Assembly: GCA_003242195.1 (NCBI GenBank)
Contig: QGUQ01000110.1
Coordinates: 1 to 6,682, forward strand
Direction of reading: 5' to 3'
Source of the DNA: Bacillota bacterium
GTDB lineage: Bacteria > Bacillota > Sulfobacillia > Thermaerobacterales > Thermaerobacteraceae
Length of the DNA: 6,682 nucleotides
Shown: positions 1-6,377 of the stretch, in pieces
How positions within the stretch are numbered: position 1 is the first letter of the stretch
Layout: each line of letters begins with the position of its first letter
Program-made: the position numbers and the translations under genes
The notes under the pieces: model-generated
The model's database searches: none
Seen by the model: the letters and a program-made list of their open reading frames with translations, nothing else
What the model was told of the DNA's origin: nothing

Positions 1-1294
1 CCAGGCGCAGGGCCGCCCGTGGCCGCACGACGCGGCGGAAGCCGAGGCGCCGGGCCTCGCGGATGCGGTCGGCCGCCCGCTGCACCGAGCGCACCTCTCC
101 GGTGAGGCCGATCTCCCCGAAGACGACGGCGTCGGGATCGGCGGGGCGGTCCCGCCAGCTGGAGGCCAGGGCGACCGCTAGTCCGAGGTCCAACCCCGGC
201 TCGTCGACCCGGACCCCACCGGCTGCCTTCAGGTACACGTCGCAGCTACCCAGGTTCAGGCCCGCCCGCTTGTCCAGCACGGCGATCACCAGCGCCGCCC
301 GGCCCAGGTCGAGGCCGGTGGCCACCCGCCGGGGATGGCCGAAGGGCGTGGGCGCCACCAGCGCCTGGATCTCCACCAGTAGCGGGCGCGTCCCCTCCGT
401 GGCCGCCACCACGATGGATCCGCTGGCACCGGCGGGCCGTTCCGAGAGAAGACGGGCGGAGGGGTTGGGCACCTCCACCAGCCCCCGGTCCTGCATCTCG
501 AAAAGGGCGATCTCGTTGGTGGCGCCGAAGCGGTTCTTCACCGCCCGCAGCACCCGGTACGCGGTCTGGTGCTGGCTCTCGAAGTAGAGGACGGCGTCGA
601 CCATGTGCTCCACCACCCGCGGGCCGGCGATGGTCCCCGCGCGGGTGACGTGCCCGACCAGCACCAGCACCACCGACGTCTGCTTCGCCACGCCCTGCAG
701 CAGGGCGGCGCTCTCCCGCACCTGGCTGACGGTACCGGGGGCGGAGGCGATGTCGGGATGGGCCATGGTTTGGATGGAGTCGATGACGGCCAGGACCGGC
801 GCCGCCCGCTCGATGGCACCGGCCGCGGCCAGCGCGTCGGAGGTGGTCAGCACGGACAGCGCCGGCGCCAGGGCGCCCAGGCGCTCCGCCCGCAAGCGCA
901 CCTGGGCTGCCGATTCCTCGCCCGTCACGTAGAGCACGGGCATGCCGCGAGCCGCCAGGTGATGGGAGACCTGGAGGAGCAGCGTCGACTTGCCGACCCC
1001 GGGGTCTCCCCCGACCAGGACCACGGAACCGGGTACGAAGCCGCCGCCCAGGACGCGGTCCAGCTCGGGCATGCCGGTCTGCAGGCGGGGCAGCGTTCCC
1101 GGGTCGACCCGGTCGATGGCGATGGGCTCCACGGCCTCCCCGACGGGAGTCCGGGTGGGGCGCCGCGGACCGGGCCCCGCCTCGACCCGTTCCTCCACCA
1201 GCGTGTTCCAGGAGCCGCAATCCGGACAACGCCCTAGCCACTTGGGGCTGGTGTGACCGCAAGCCTGACAGACGAAGGCCGTTCGTGCGCGCAA
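1..1294 (-). CDS. radA: DNA repair protein RadA (Sms), C-terminus cut by window edge
   Basis: RadA is a RecA-like, DnaB-like helicase ATPase that promotes branch migration at recombination intermediates in the cytoplasm. I translated 431 codons with no stop. An N-terminal zinc finger has C9-x2-C12 and C23-x2-C26. Walker A is GGDPGVGKST (95-104, K102), and Walker B ends in AVID (D172). GHVTRAG is the family's GHVTKEG-type segment, and the RadA-specific KNRFG motif lies at 253-257. A Lon-protease-like (S16-fold) domain runs from about 290 to the edge. Families run about 450-460 aa, so roughly 20-30 residues are missing off the left side. The start is TTG at 1294: a GGGGAGG Shine-Dalgarno sits 6 nt upstream, the zinc finger falls at the usual distance, and no in-frame start was seen just upstream. 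The gene follows clpC in the same direction but behind a strong terminator. Identity is nearly certain; the start is very likely. Confidence 0.97.
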   Translation of the reverse strand, partial: MRARTAFVCQACGHTSPKWLGRCPDCGSWNTLVEERVEAGPGPRRPTRTPVGEAVEPIAIDRVDPGTLPRLQTGMPELDRVLGGGFVPGSVVLVGGDPGVGKSTLLLQVSHHLAARGMPVLYVTGEESAAQVRLRAERLGALAPALSVLTTSDALAAAGAIERAAPVLAVIDSIQTMAHPDIASAPGTVSQVRESAALLQGVAKQTSVVLVLVGHVTRAGTIAGPRVVEHMVDAVLYFESQHQTAYRVLRAVKNRFGATNEIALFEMQDRGLVEVPNPSARLLSERPAGASGSIVVAATEGTRPLLVEIQALVAPTPFGHPRRVATGLDLGRAALVIAVLDKRAGLNLGSCDVYLKAAGGVRVDEPGLDLGLAVALASSWRDRPADPDAVVFGEIGLTGEVRSVQRAADRIREARRLGFRRVVRPRAALRL

Positions 1295-1310
1295 GCCTGT
1301 CCTCCCCTCC
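1295..1310 (-). promoter_or_regulatory. Ribosome binding site deciding the radA TTG start
   Basis: Read on the minus strand, the stretch is GGAGGGGAGGACAGGC followed by TTG. The GGAGG at 1305-1301 ends 6 nt before the TTG codon, a near-ideal distance. Such a strong site fits with a weak start codon and supports TTG over any internal ATG or GTG, which would remove the zinc finger. Confidence 0.8.
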
Positions 1311-1370
1311 CGCACCCGGCTACTCCCCGGCCGTGCCCCCCCTCCCTGCCATCCGCCGGGACGGGGCACG

Positions 1371-1397
1371 CCGGCGGTCCCGCGGTGTCGCCGCCGG
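1371..1397 (-). other. Secondary hairpin between the clpC terminator and radA
   Basis: CCGGCGG (1371-1377) and CCGCCGG (1391-1397) are perfect inverted copies with a 13-nt loop. They lie immediately beyond the T-tract of the clpC terminator in the direction of transcription. The rest of the 181-nt gap between clpC and radA is GC-rich and contains no recognisable -10 box on the minus strand. Short GC stems arise easily at this base composition, so a function is only possible. Confidence 0.35.
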
Positions 1398-1440
1398 AAA
1401 AACCGGGGGCGGTGCGGGACGATGCCCGCACCGCCCCCGG
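1398..1440 (-). terminator. Rho-independent terminator of the ctsR-mcsA-mcsB-clpC operon
   Basis: A perfect 16-bp inverted repeat (1403-1418 with 1425-1440, loop of 6 nt) is followed on the minus strand by five T residues (1402-1398). The stem starts 35 nt after the clpC stop codon. On the plus strand the stem is followed by AAGCTG rather than T residues, so the element is directional and works for minus-strand transcripts. The stem is almost all G-C and should be very stable, even at high temperature. Confidence 0.93.
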
Positions 1441-1475
1441 AAGCTGCGTGGAGGCTGGCTGGCCCGCCTCCCACT

Positions 1476-3989
1476 TCAGCGGCTGACCTCGCCGGACGCG
1501 GTACCGGCCTCGCCACCGGCACCGCCCTGCCCGGTCGCACCCGCCGCGGCCACCTTCTCCCCGTGGCGGAAGACGATCTTGCCCTCCTCATCGACGTCCA
1601 CCACCACGGTGTCGCCTTCCTTGAAGCGCCCGGCCAGCATCTCCTCCGACAGCGGGTCCTCCACCAGCCGCGTGATGGTCCGCCGCAACGGCCGGGCACC
1701 GTAGATGACGTCGGAACCTTCCTTGACCAGCTTGCGCTTGGCCGCGCCCGTGACCTCCAGCTCCAGCCCGTGCTCCTTGAGCCGCTCCGCCACGCGATTG
1801 AGCATCAGGTCGACGATCTTCATCAGGTGCTCCTCCGTCAGGGCGTGGAAGACGATCAGCTCGTCGATGCGGTTCAGGAACTCGGGCCGGAAGGTCCGCT
1901 TCACCTCGTCCATGATCTTGCGCTTCATGTCCTCGTAGTCGGGCGCCTCCTGCTCGGCGGTCTGGAAGCCCACCCGGGATTGCCGTCGGATCAGGTCGGC
2001 GCCGACGTTGGAGGTCATGATGATCACCGTGTTGCGGAAGTCCACGGTGCGGCCCTTGGCCTCGGTGAGGCGGCCCTCCTCCAGGATCTGCAGGAGGACG
2101 TTGAACACCTCGGGGTGCGCCTTCTCGATCTCGTCAAAGACCACCACCGAATAGGGCCGCCGGCGCACGCGCTCGGTCAGCTGGCCGCCCTCCTCGTAAC
2201 CCACGTAGCCCGGCGGCGAGCCGACCAGCCGCGAGACGGTGTGCCGCTCCATGTACTCCGACATGTCGAGGACGATCATGGCATCCTCGTCGCCGAACAG
2301 GGCCTCGGCCAGGGCCTTGGCCAGCTCCGTCTTGCCCACGCCCGTGGGGCCGAGGAAGATGAAGGAACCGATGGGCCGCCGCGGGTCCTTGAGGCCGGCC
2401 CGCGCCCGCCGGATCGCCCGGGCCACGGCACGCACCGCCTCGTCCTGGCCGACGATGCGTTCGTGCAGCACCTCCTCCAGCTTGAGCAGCCGCTCCCCCT
2501 CTTCCTGCTCGAGGCGGCGAACCGGAATGCCGGTCCAGCTGGAGACGATCTGGGCGATGTCGTCGGCCGTGACCACGATCTTCTCGTTCAGCTGGTGCTG
2601 TTGCCACTCGTTCTTCTTCCGCTCCAGCTCCTCCACCAGCTTCTGCTCCTGGTCGCGGAGGTTGGCGGCCTTCTCGAACTCCTGGGACTGGACGGCCGCC
2701 TCCTTCTCCTTGCGGATCTCCTCCAGGCGCCGCTCGATCTCCTTGAGCTCGGGCGGCGCGATGAAGGCCTGCAAGCGCGCCCGCGAGGCCGCCTCGTCGA
2801 TCAGGTCGATGGCCTTGTCGGGAAGGTAACGGTCGGTGATGTAGCGGTCCGCCAGCTTGACCGCCGCCACCAGCGCGTCGTCGGTGATCTCCACCCGGTG
2901 ATGGGCCTCGTAGCGATCCCGCAGCCCGCGCAGGATCTGGATGGCATCCTCGACGCTGGGTTCCTCCACCAGGATGGGCTGGAACCGGCGCTCCAGGGCC
3001 GCGTCCTTCTCCACGTACTTCCGGTACTCGTCCAGCGTCGTAGCGCCGATGGTCTGCAGCTCGCCCCGGGCCAGGGCCGGCTTCAGGATGCTGGCGGCGT
3101 CGATGGCCCCCTCCGCCGCACCGGCGCCGATGATGGTATGCATCTCGTCGATGAACAGGATGATGTTGCCGGCGCGGCGGATCTCATCCATCACCTTCTT
3201 CAACCGCTCTTCGAACTCGCCGCGGTACTTGGAGCCGGCCACCAGGGCACCCAGGTCCAGGGCCACCACGCGCCGGTCCTTCAGGATCTCGGGCACCTTG
3301 CCCTCGGCGATGCGCTGGGCCAGGCCTTCGACGATGGCCGTCTTGCCCACGCCCGGCTCACCGATGAGCACGGGGTTGTTCTTCGTCCGCCGGCTCAGGA
3401 TCTGGATGACCCGCTCGATCTCCTTGTCACGCCCGATGACAGGGTCGAGCTTGCCTTCCTCCGCCATGTGGGTCAGGTCGCGGCCGAAGTTGTCCAGGAC
3501 CGGCGTCGTGCTCTTCTGCCGCCGTTGCCGCGCCGCCGGAGGCGGGGTGGCCGCGCCGCCGAGCAGCTTGATCACGGTCTGGCGAACGCGATCCAAGTCG
3601 GCGCCCATGTTCTCCAGCACCTTGGCGGCCACGCCTTCGCCTTCACGGATCAGGCCGAGGAGGATGTGCTCGGTACCCACGTAGTTGTGGCCGAGCAGGC
3701 GCGCCTCCTCAGGCGCCAGCTCCATGACCACCTTCTTCGCCCGCGGCGTGTAGCCGATCTCGCCCTGGATGGGCCCGTTGCCGCGGCCGATGATCTTTTC
3801 GACTTCCGCCCGCACCTGCTCCAGGTTGATTCCCATGCTCTGCAACGCCTTGGCGGCGATGCCCGTGCCCTCCCGGATCAGCCCCAGCAGCAGGTGCTCG
3901 GTGCCGACGTAGTTGTAGTTCAAACGCCGCGCTTCTTCCTGCGCCAGCAAGATCACTCGCTGGGCCCGTTCCGAATAACGGCCGAACAT
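1476..3989 (-). CDS. clpC: ATP-dependent Clp protease ATPase subunit ClpC
   Basis: ClpC is a Hsp100 AAA+ unfoldase that feeds substrates into ClpP; it acts with McsB-made phospho-arginine marks or with adaptors such as MecA. The 837-aa protein is full length (Bacillus ClpC is about 810). Two Clp-N repeats occupy about 1-145, with the phospho-arginine-contact glutamates at E31 and E107 in YVGTEH motifs. D1 has Walker A GEPGVGKT (210-217), Walker B with D281-E282, pore loop KYRGEFE (254-260) and Arg pair R334-R335. A coiled-coil middle/UVR segment spans about 411-470. D2 has Walker A GPTGVGKT (547-554), Walker B with D619-E620, pore loop GYVGYEEGG (594-602) and sensor-2 GARPLRR (764-770). The VGF tripeptide (673-675) is the ClpP-docking loop, which separates it from ClpB. 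A Gly/Ala-rich tail runs from about 815. The start ATG has GGGGAG 4 nt upstream, and the gap to mcsB is 20 nt. Confidence 0.99.
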   Translation of the reverse strand: MFGRYSERAQRVILLAQEEARRLNYNYVGTEHLLLGLIREGTGIAAKALQSMGINLEQVRAEVEKIIGRGNGPIQGEIGYTPRAKKVVMELAPEEARLLGHNYVGTEHILLGLIREGEGVAAKVLENMGADLDRVRQTVIKLLGGAATPPPAARQRRQKSTTPVLDNFGRDLTHMAEEGKLDPVIGRDKEIERVIQILSRRTKNNPVLIGEPGVGKTAIVEGLAQRIAEGKVPEILKDRRVVALDLGALVAGSKYRGEFEERLKKVMDEIRRAGNIILFIDEMHTIIGAGAAEGAIDAASILKPALARGELQTIGATTLDEYRKYVEKDAALERRFQPILVEEPSVEDAIQILRGLRDRYEAHHRVEITDDALVAAVKLADRYITDRYLPDKAIDLIDEAASRARLQAFIAPPELKEIERRLEEIRKEKEAAVQSQEFEKAANLRDQEQKLVEELERKKNEWQQHQLNEKIVVTADDIAQIVSSWTGIPVRRLEQEEGERLLKLEEVLHERIVGQDEAVRAVARAIRRARAGLKDPRRPIGSFIFLGPTGVGKTELAKALAEALFGDEDAMIVLDMSEYMERHTVSRLVGSPPGYVGYEEGGQLTERVRRRPYSVVVFDEIEKAHPEVFNVLLQILEEGRLTEAKGRTVDFRNTVIIMTSNVGADLIRRQSRVGFQTAEQEAPDYEDMKRKIMDEVKRTFRPEFLNRIDELIVFHALTEEHLMKIVDLMLNRVAERLKEHGLELEVTGAAKRKLVKEGSDVIYGARPLRRTITRLVEDPLSEEMLAGRFKEGDTVVVDVDEEGKIVFRHGEKVAAAGATGQGGAGGEAGTASGEVSR

Positions 3990-4009
3990 GGCGCTCCCCC
4001 CTCGACCGG

Positions 4010-5083
4010 TCAGTTGGTAGTTTTGCGTATGGCCCCGGCGATCCTCTCCCGGATCAGGCGTGCCCGGCGCAGGTCGCGCTCGCGCGCGTCCAGCTCGCGC
4101 CCGGCCGCCTTCTGCAGGCAGGCCGGGCGGGTCAGGACGATCAGCTCCGTGAAGATCTCCGGCCGCACATGGGAGAGGATGTTGAGGTCGATCCCCAGGC
4201 GCACGTCCGACAGGAGGCGGATCGCCTCTTCCGAGGACATGGCCCAGGCGTTGGTCAGCAGGCCGTAGGCGCGCATCACCCGGTCCTTGAGGGCGTCCTC
4301 GTCCTCCCGGTAGAGGCGCTCCCGGGCGCTGCGCTCCTGATCCAGCAACTGGCGGGTGAAGCCGATCAGGTTGTCGATCAGCTCCACCTCCGAGGGCCCG
4401 AGGGTGACCTGATTGGAGACCTGGAACACGTTGCCCAGGGCCTCCGTCCCCTCACCGTAGAGCCCCCGCACGGCGACGCCCACCTTGCCCAGCTGGCTCA
4501 GCAGCCGGCCCGCCTGCTGGGAGAGCACCAGGCCGGGCAGGTGCACCATCACCGAAGCGCGGATGCCGGTGCCCAGGTTGGTAGGGCAGGTGGTGAGATA
4601 GCCCCGCTCCTCGTCGAAGGCGTAACGGACCACCGACTCGATGACGTCGTCCACCTGCGTCGCGATCTCCCACGCCTTGTGGAGCTGGAGACCGGGCAGG
4701 AGGCACTGGATCCGCAGGTGGTCCTCCTCGTTGACCATGATGCTGATGGAGCGATCCTCGTTCAGGATCACCGCGCCGGTTTCCGTGTTGCGTGCATGCT
4801 GGGGGCTGATCAGGTGTTGTTCCACCAGCACGCGCCGGTCCAACGGCCCGAGCTCCGCCATCCGCAACATCGTAAAGCGGCCGAACCCGGCGCGGTTGAG
4901 CCGCGCGGTCACGGACTCCATCAGGTCCAGGATGGCGGCCGCGGAGTCGGCCGTGAGCCGGGACGGGAACGGATAGTCCTCCAGGTTCCGCGCCAGGCGG
5001 ACGCGGCTGGAGAGGACGAGATCGCTGCCCGGACCGCCGCCGGTCATCCATTGCACCCGACCATCGAGGGTCACGCCGCCCAT
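4010..5083 (-). CDS. mcsB: Protein-arginine kinase McsB
   Basis: McsB transfers phosphate from ATP to arginine side chains, marking proteins for ClpC-ClpP and inactivating CtsR. The 357-aa protein has the usual family length (about 350-365). It has the phosphagen-kinase fold with SSRVRLARN (25-33), the catalytic NEEDHLRIQ segment (118-126), CPTNLGTGIRAS around catalytic-pocket C166 (166-177), and RGLYGEGTEALGN (206-218). The C-terminal RDLRRA (336-341) matches the RDxxRA phospho-arginine-binding motif, which is specific to McsB and absent from creatine and arginine kinases of animals. The ATG at 5083 is preceded by GGGGAGG 8 nt upstream, directly after the mcsA stop (gap 15 nt), so the two are probably translationally coupled. 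All catalytic motifs are intact, so an active kinase is expected. Confidence 0.99.
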   Translation of the reverse strand: MGGVTLDGRVQWMTGGGPGSDLVLSSRVRLARNLEDYPFPSRLTADSAAAILDLMESVTARLNRAGFGRFTMLRMAELGPLDRRVLVEQHLISPQHARNTETGAVILNEDRSISIMVNEEDHLRIQCLLPGLQLHKAWEIATQVDDVIESVVRYAFDEERGYLTTCPTNLGTGIRASVMVHLPGLVLSQQAGRLLSQLGKVGVAVRGLYGEGTEALGNVFQVSNQVTLGPSEVELIDNLIGFTRQLLDQERSARERLYREDEDALKDRVMRAYGLLTNAWAMSSEEAIRLLSDVRLGIDLNILSHVRPEIFTELIVLTRPACLQKAAGRELDARERDLRRARLIRERIAGAIRKTTN

Positions 5084-5098
5084 GGTCTCGCCCTCCCC

Positions 5099-5635
5099 TC
5101 ACTGCCGGGGGGTGCCGGTCCCGCCGACATCCCCGGCCCGCAGGCGCTGCTCCAGGGCGCGGATCTCGTCCCGCAACCTGGCCGCACGCTCGTACTCCTC
5201 CCGCGCCACCGCCTCGCGGAGCTGGGCGCGGAGCTGGTCCAGCTGCCGGCCCAGCCGCAAGTGCGAGCCCGCGCGGGAGGGAACCTTGCCCCGGTGGCGA
5301 ACCTCGCCCTGGATCCGCCGCAGCACCGGTTCCAACTGCTCCTTGAACTCTTCATAGCAGTGGCTGCAGCCCAAGAGGCCGCTACGGACGAACTCCCGGT
5401 AACGGAGGCCGCAGCGCGAGCAGCGCAGGTCCTGGGCCGTCCCGGCGGGGGGCTGCCATGCCCCCTCCAGCAGGCCCGCCAGCAGGTTGTGGATGGAGAA
5501 CTGCGGTTCGAGGAAGAACTCCGGTTCGTGCTTCCGTGCGCACTCGGGGCACAGGTGTCGTTCGGTCTTCTTGCCGTTAACGATCTGGGTCAGGTGCACC
5601 GTCGCCTCTTTCAGGCGGCACTCGTCGCACAGCAT
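5099..5635 (-). CDS. mcsA: McsA, zinc-binding activator of the McsB kinase
   Basis: McsA is a cytoplasmic zinc protein that binds and activates McsB, and so contributes to CtsR inactivation. With ATG 5635 as start it is 178 aa, near the Bacillus length of about 185. Four CxxC pairs are visible: C3/C6, C29/C32, C72/C75 and C90/C93. They are followed by the family's HRGKVPSR segment (114-121) and a C-terminal UVR coiled-coil motif (about 140-162) of the type shared with UvrB/UvrC and ClpC. An in-frame GTG at 5641 is possible, but the GGAGG at 5648-5644 lies only 2 nt from it and 8 nt from the ATG. The protein then begins MLCDEC, like the Bacillus MICQEC start. The 5' end overlaps ctsR by 59 nt in another frame, and the stop TGA adjoins the mcsB ribosome site. 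Identity is firm. Confidence 0.97.
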   Translation of the reverse strand: MLCDECRLKEATVHLTQIVNGKKTERHLCPECARKHEPEFFLEPQFSIHNLLAGLLEGAWQPPAGTAQDLRCSRCGLRYREFVRSGLLGCSHCYEEFKEQLEPVLRRIQGEVRHRGKVPSRAGSHLRLGRQLDQLRAQLREAVAREEYERAARLRDEIRALEQRLRAGDVGGTGTPRQ

Positions 5636-6107
5636 CGCCACCGCCTCCGTCCCGTTTGAGCAGCTCGAGGATCATGGCCCTGAGCAGGCGGGCGCGCACC
5701 ACGTCGCGCCATGGCAGGTCGACAGCCAGGGTGTCGCGGTGGACAGCGGCCCGCATCAGCGCGGCCTCCCGGGCGCTGACCACGCCCTCCTCCTCCAAGC
5801 GGGCGATCAGCGCCTCGGCGCCGTCCTGGTCGATCATCTCACCCAGCCACCGCTGCACCAGCGCCAGGAGGTTGCGGCGCGAGCGCACCGGTAGCCGTAC
5901 GATGCGGATGAACCCGCGGCCGCCGCGGCGGCTCTCGATCACGTAGCCAGCCGCCGGCGTGAAGCGCGTCTCCAGCACGTAGTTGATCTGCGACGGTGCG
6001 CAGGCGAACCGGGCTGCCAGCTCGCTGCGCTGGAGCTCGAGCACGCCCCCGGCCCGCTCGAGCTCCCTTTTCAGGTATTGTTCGATGAGCGTGGACAGGG
6101 ACGGCAC
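5577..6107 (-). CDS. ctsR: Transcriptional repressor CtsR of class III stress genes
   Basis: CtsR is a dimeric winged-helix repressor of clp genes that is released by heat and by McsB. The N-terminal DNA-binding domain (about 1-72) contains IEQYLKRELE (8-17), the helix-turn-helix around RSELAARF and PSQINYVLETRFT (27-50), and the wing with ESRRGGRGFIRI (58-69). A C-terminal dimerisation domain ends at about 152 with RARLLRAMILELLKR. Two changes stand out: the wing loop reads GGRG where Bacillus has GGGG, and about 24 extra residues follow the usual end because the frame stays open into mcsA (176 aa against about 154 in Bacillus). Two in-frame GTG starts compete, 6113 and 6107. GGAGG at 6119-6115 lies 1 nt from the first and 7 nt from the second, so 6107 is chosen; the product then begins MPSLSTLIEQYL, which also fits the Bacillus N-terminus. 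It is the first gene of its operon and probably autoregulated through the operator at 6188-6204. Confidence 0.97.
   Translation of the reverse strand: MPSLSTLIEQYLKRELERAGGVLELQRSELAARFACAPSQINYVLETRFTPAAGYVIESRRGGRGFIRIVRLPVRSRRNLLALVQRWLGEMIDQDGAEALIARLEEEGVVSAREAALMRAAVHRDTLAVDLPWRDVVRARLLRAMILELLKRDGGGGDAVRRVPPERGDGAPDPDR
5644..5648 (-). promoter_or_regulatory. Ribosome binding site of mcsA, inside ctsR
   Basis: GGAGG on the minus strand ends 8 nt before ATG 5635 and only 2 nt before the alternative GTG 5641, which favours the ATG. The same bases encode part of the Asp-Gly-Gly-Gly-Gly-Asp stretch of the CtsR tail, so coding and translation signals are superimposed here. Confidence 0.75.
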
Positions 6108-6114
6108 GGTCACC

Positions 6115-6119
6115 CCTCC
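6115..6119 (-). promoter_or_regulatory. Ribosome binding site of ctsR
   Basis: GGAGG (minus strand) lies 7 nt before the GTG at 6107 and only 1 nt before the GTG at 6113. The spacing therefore decides for 6107 as the start of ctsR, two codons shorter than the longest possible reading. Confidence 0.75.
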
Positions 6120-6171
6120 GTGTTGCCCCGCGGAAGAAGGCGCGGCGCGGCCTCGCGATCCGCCCGCACCC

Positions 6172-6188
6172 TTTGATGATCTCTGATT
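6172..6188 (-). promoter_or_regulatory. Possible second, degenerate CtsR operator
   Basis: The minus strand reads AATCAGA-GAT-CATCAAA. Against RGTCAAA-NAN-RGTCAAA this keeps the TCA cores, the 3-nt spacer with central A, and the second AAA, but differs at four positions. It adjoins the main operator, sharing one base, in the ctsR leader. It could extend CtsR binding to a second dimer or be a decayed copy; the evidence is weak by itself. Confidence 0.4.
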
Positions 6189-6204
6189 TTGACCTTCTCT
6201 GACT
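6188..6204 (-). promoter_or_regulatory. CtsR operator (tandem heptad)
   Basis: The minus strand reads AGTCAGA-GAA-GGTCAAA. The known CtsR box is the direct repeat RGTCAAA-NAN-RGTCAAA; the only mismatch is G for A at position 6 of the first heptad. It begins 10 nt downstream of the -10 box, so it covers about +4 to +20 of the predicted transcript. That is a typical place for repression, and it stands in front of ctsR itself, as expected for autoregulation. Confidence 0.92.
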
Positions 6205-6219
6205 TTCGCCTCGTATTAT
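6189..6219 (+). promoter_or_regulatory. Possible divergent promoter inside the CtsR operator
   Basis: On the plus strand TTGACC (6189-6194) and TATTAT (6214-6219) each match the sigma-A consensus at five of six positions, with a 19-nt spacer that is longer than ideal. The -10 shares five bases with the -10 of the ctsR promoter, and the -35 is the complement of the GGTCAA of a CtsR heptad. If active, it would give the right-edge gene a leader of about 200 nt and place it under CtsR. I saw no better plus-strand promoter in the gap. Confidence 0.45.
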
Positions 6220-6243
6220 AGGCACTTCCCCTGGGGCACGCAA
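6215..6243 (-). promoter_or_regulatory. Sigma-A-type promoter of the ctsR operon
   Basis: On the minus strand, a -35 box TTGCGT (6243-6238) and a perfect -10 box TATAAT (6220-6215) are separated by exactly 17 nt. The predicted start of transcription is near 6208, giving a leader of about 100 nt. The box lies in a short AT-rich patch within a very GC-rich gap and directly before the CtsR operator. The -35 matches the consensus at four of six positions. Confidence 0.88.
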
Positions 6244-6299
6244 GGGGGCGCTCCGCCCTTCCCCCGCAGGTCCCGGACCGGCCGAAGGCGAAGGGTGTA

Positions 6300-6319
6300 G
6301 GCCGGCGCGGCTGCCGGCC
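6300..6319 (+). other. Perfect 7-bp hairpin in the intergenic leader
   Basis: GGCCGGC (6300-6306) pairs with GCCGGCC (6313-6319) around a 6-nt loop. There is no T-tract on the plus strand, so it is not a standard terminator. At this GC content short perfect stems are common, and no role can be assigned. The gap between ctsR and the right-edge gene (6108-6423) otherwise holds the promoter island described separately and more GC-rich stems. Confidence 0.3.
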
Positions 6320-6351
6320 GCCGCCCGCGGGCGCCCGGAGCGGGAACCCGC

Positions 6352-6377
6352 GGCGGTGGATGCCTTGGCCCACCGCC
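6352..6377 (+). other. Perfect 8-bp hairpin before the right-edge gene
   Basis: GGCGGTGG (6352-6359) pairs with CCACCGCC (6370-6377) with a 10-nt loop. The right arm can alternatively pair with GGCGG at 6383-6387, so two exclusive folds exist 35-70 nt upstream of the ribosome site of the divergent gene. This could be a leader structure or operator, or only a by-product of base composition. Confidence 0.3.

Noticed and set aside
569..1237. A 222-codon plus-strand frame opposite radA
   Set aside because: It is Gly/Asp/His/Gln-rich without a domain and lies antisense to a well-supported gene.
246..1262. A 338-codon minus-strand frame overlapping radA
   Set aside because: It is in a different frame from radA, and its product is low-complexity Arg/Gly/Ala/Pro. 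The radA frame gives the zinc finger, Walker A and KNRFG motifs without a break.
1403..1440. The long inverted repeat as a mobile-element end or a bidirectional terminator
   Set aside because: No transposase or target duplication is seen. The T-tract is on one side only, so it is an ordinary terminator for the minus strand.
1422..4268. A 948-codon open frame on the plus strand, antisense to clpC and the end of mcsB
   Set aside because: It lies opposite the unmistakable clpC gene. Its product is Leu/His/Asp/Gln-rich with no recognisable domain, and it is explained by the G/C third-position bias of clpC, which keeps the antisense frame free of stops.
4169..5659. A 496-codon open frame on the plus strand opposite mcsB and mcsA
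   Set aside because: It has the same composition artefact, with no motif, and it spans two genes whose products are fully recognised on the minus strand.
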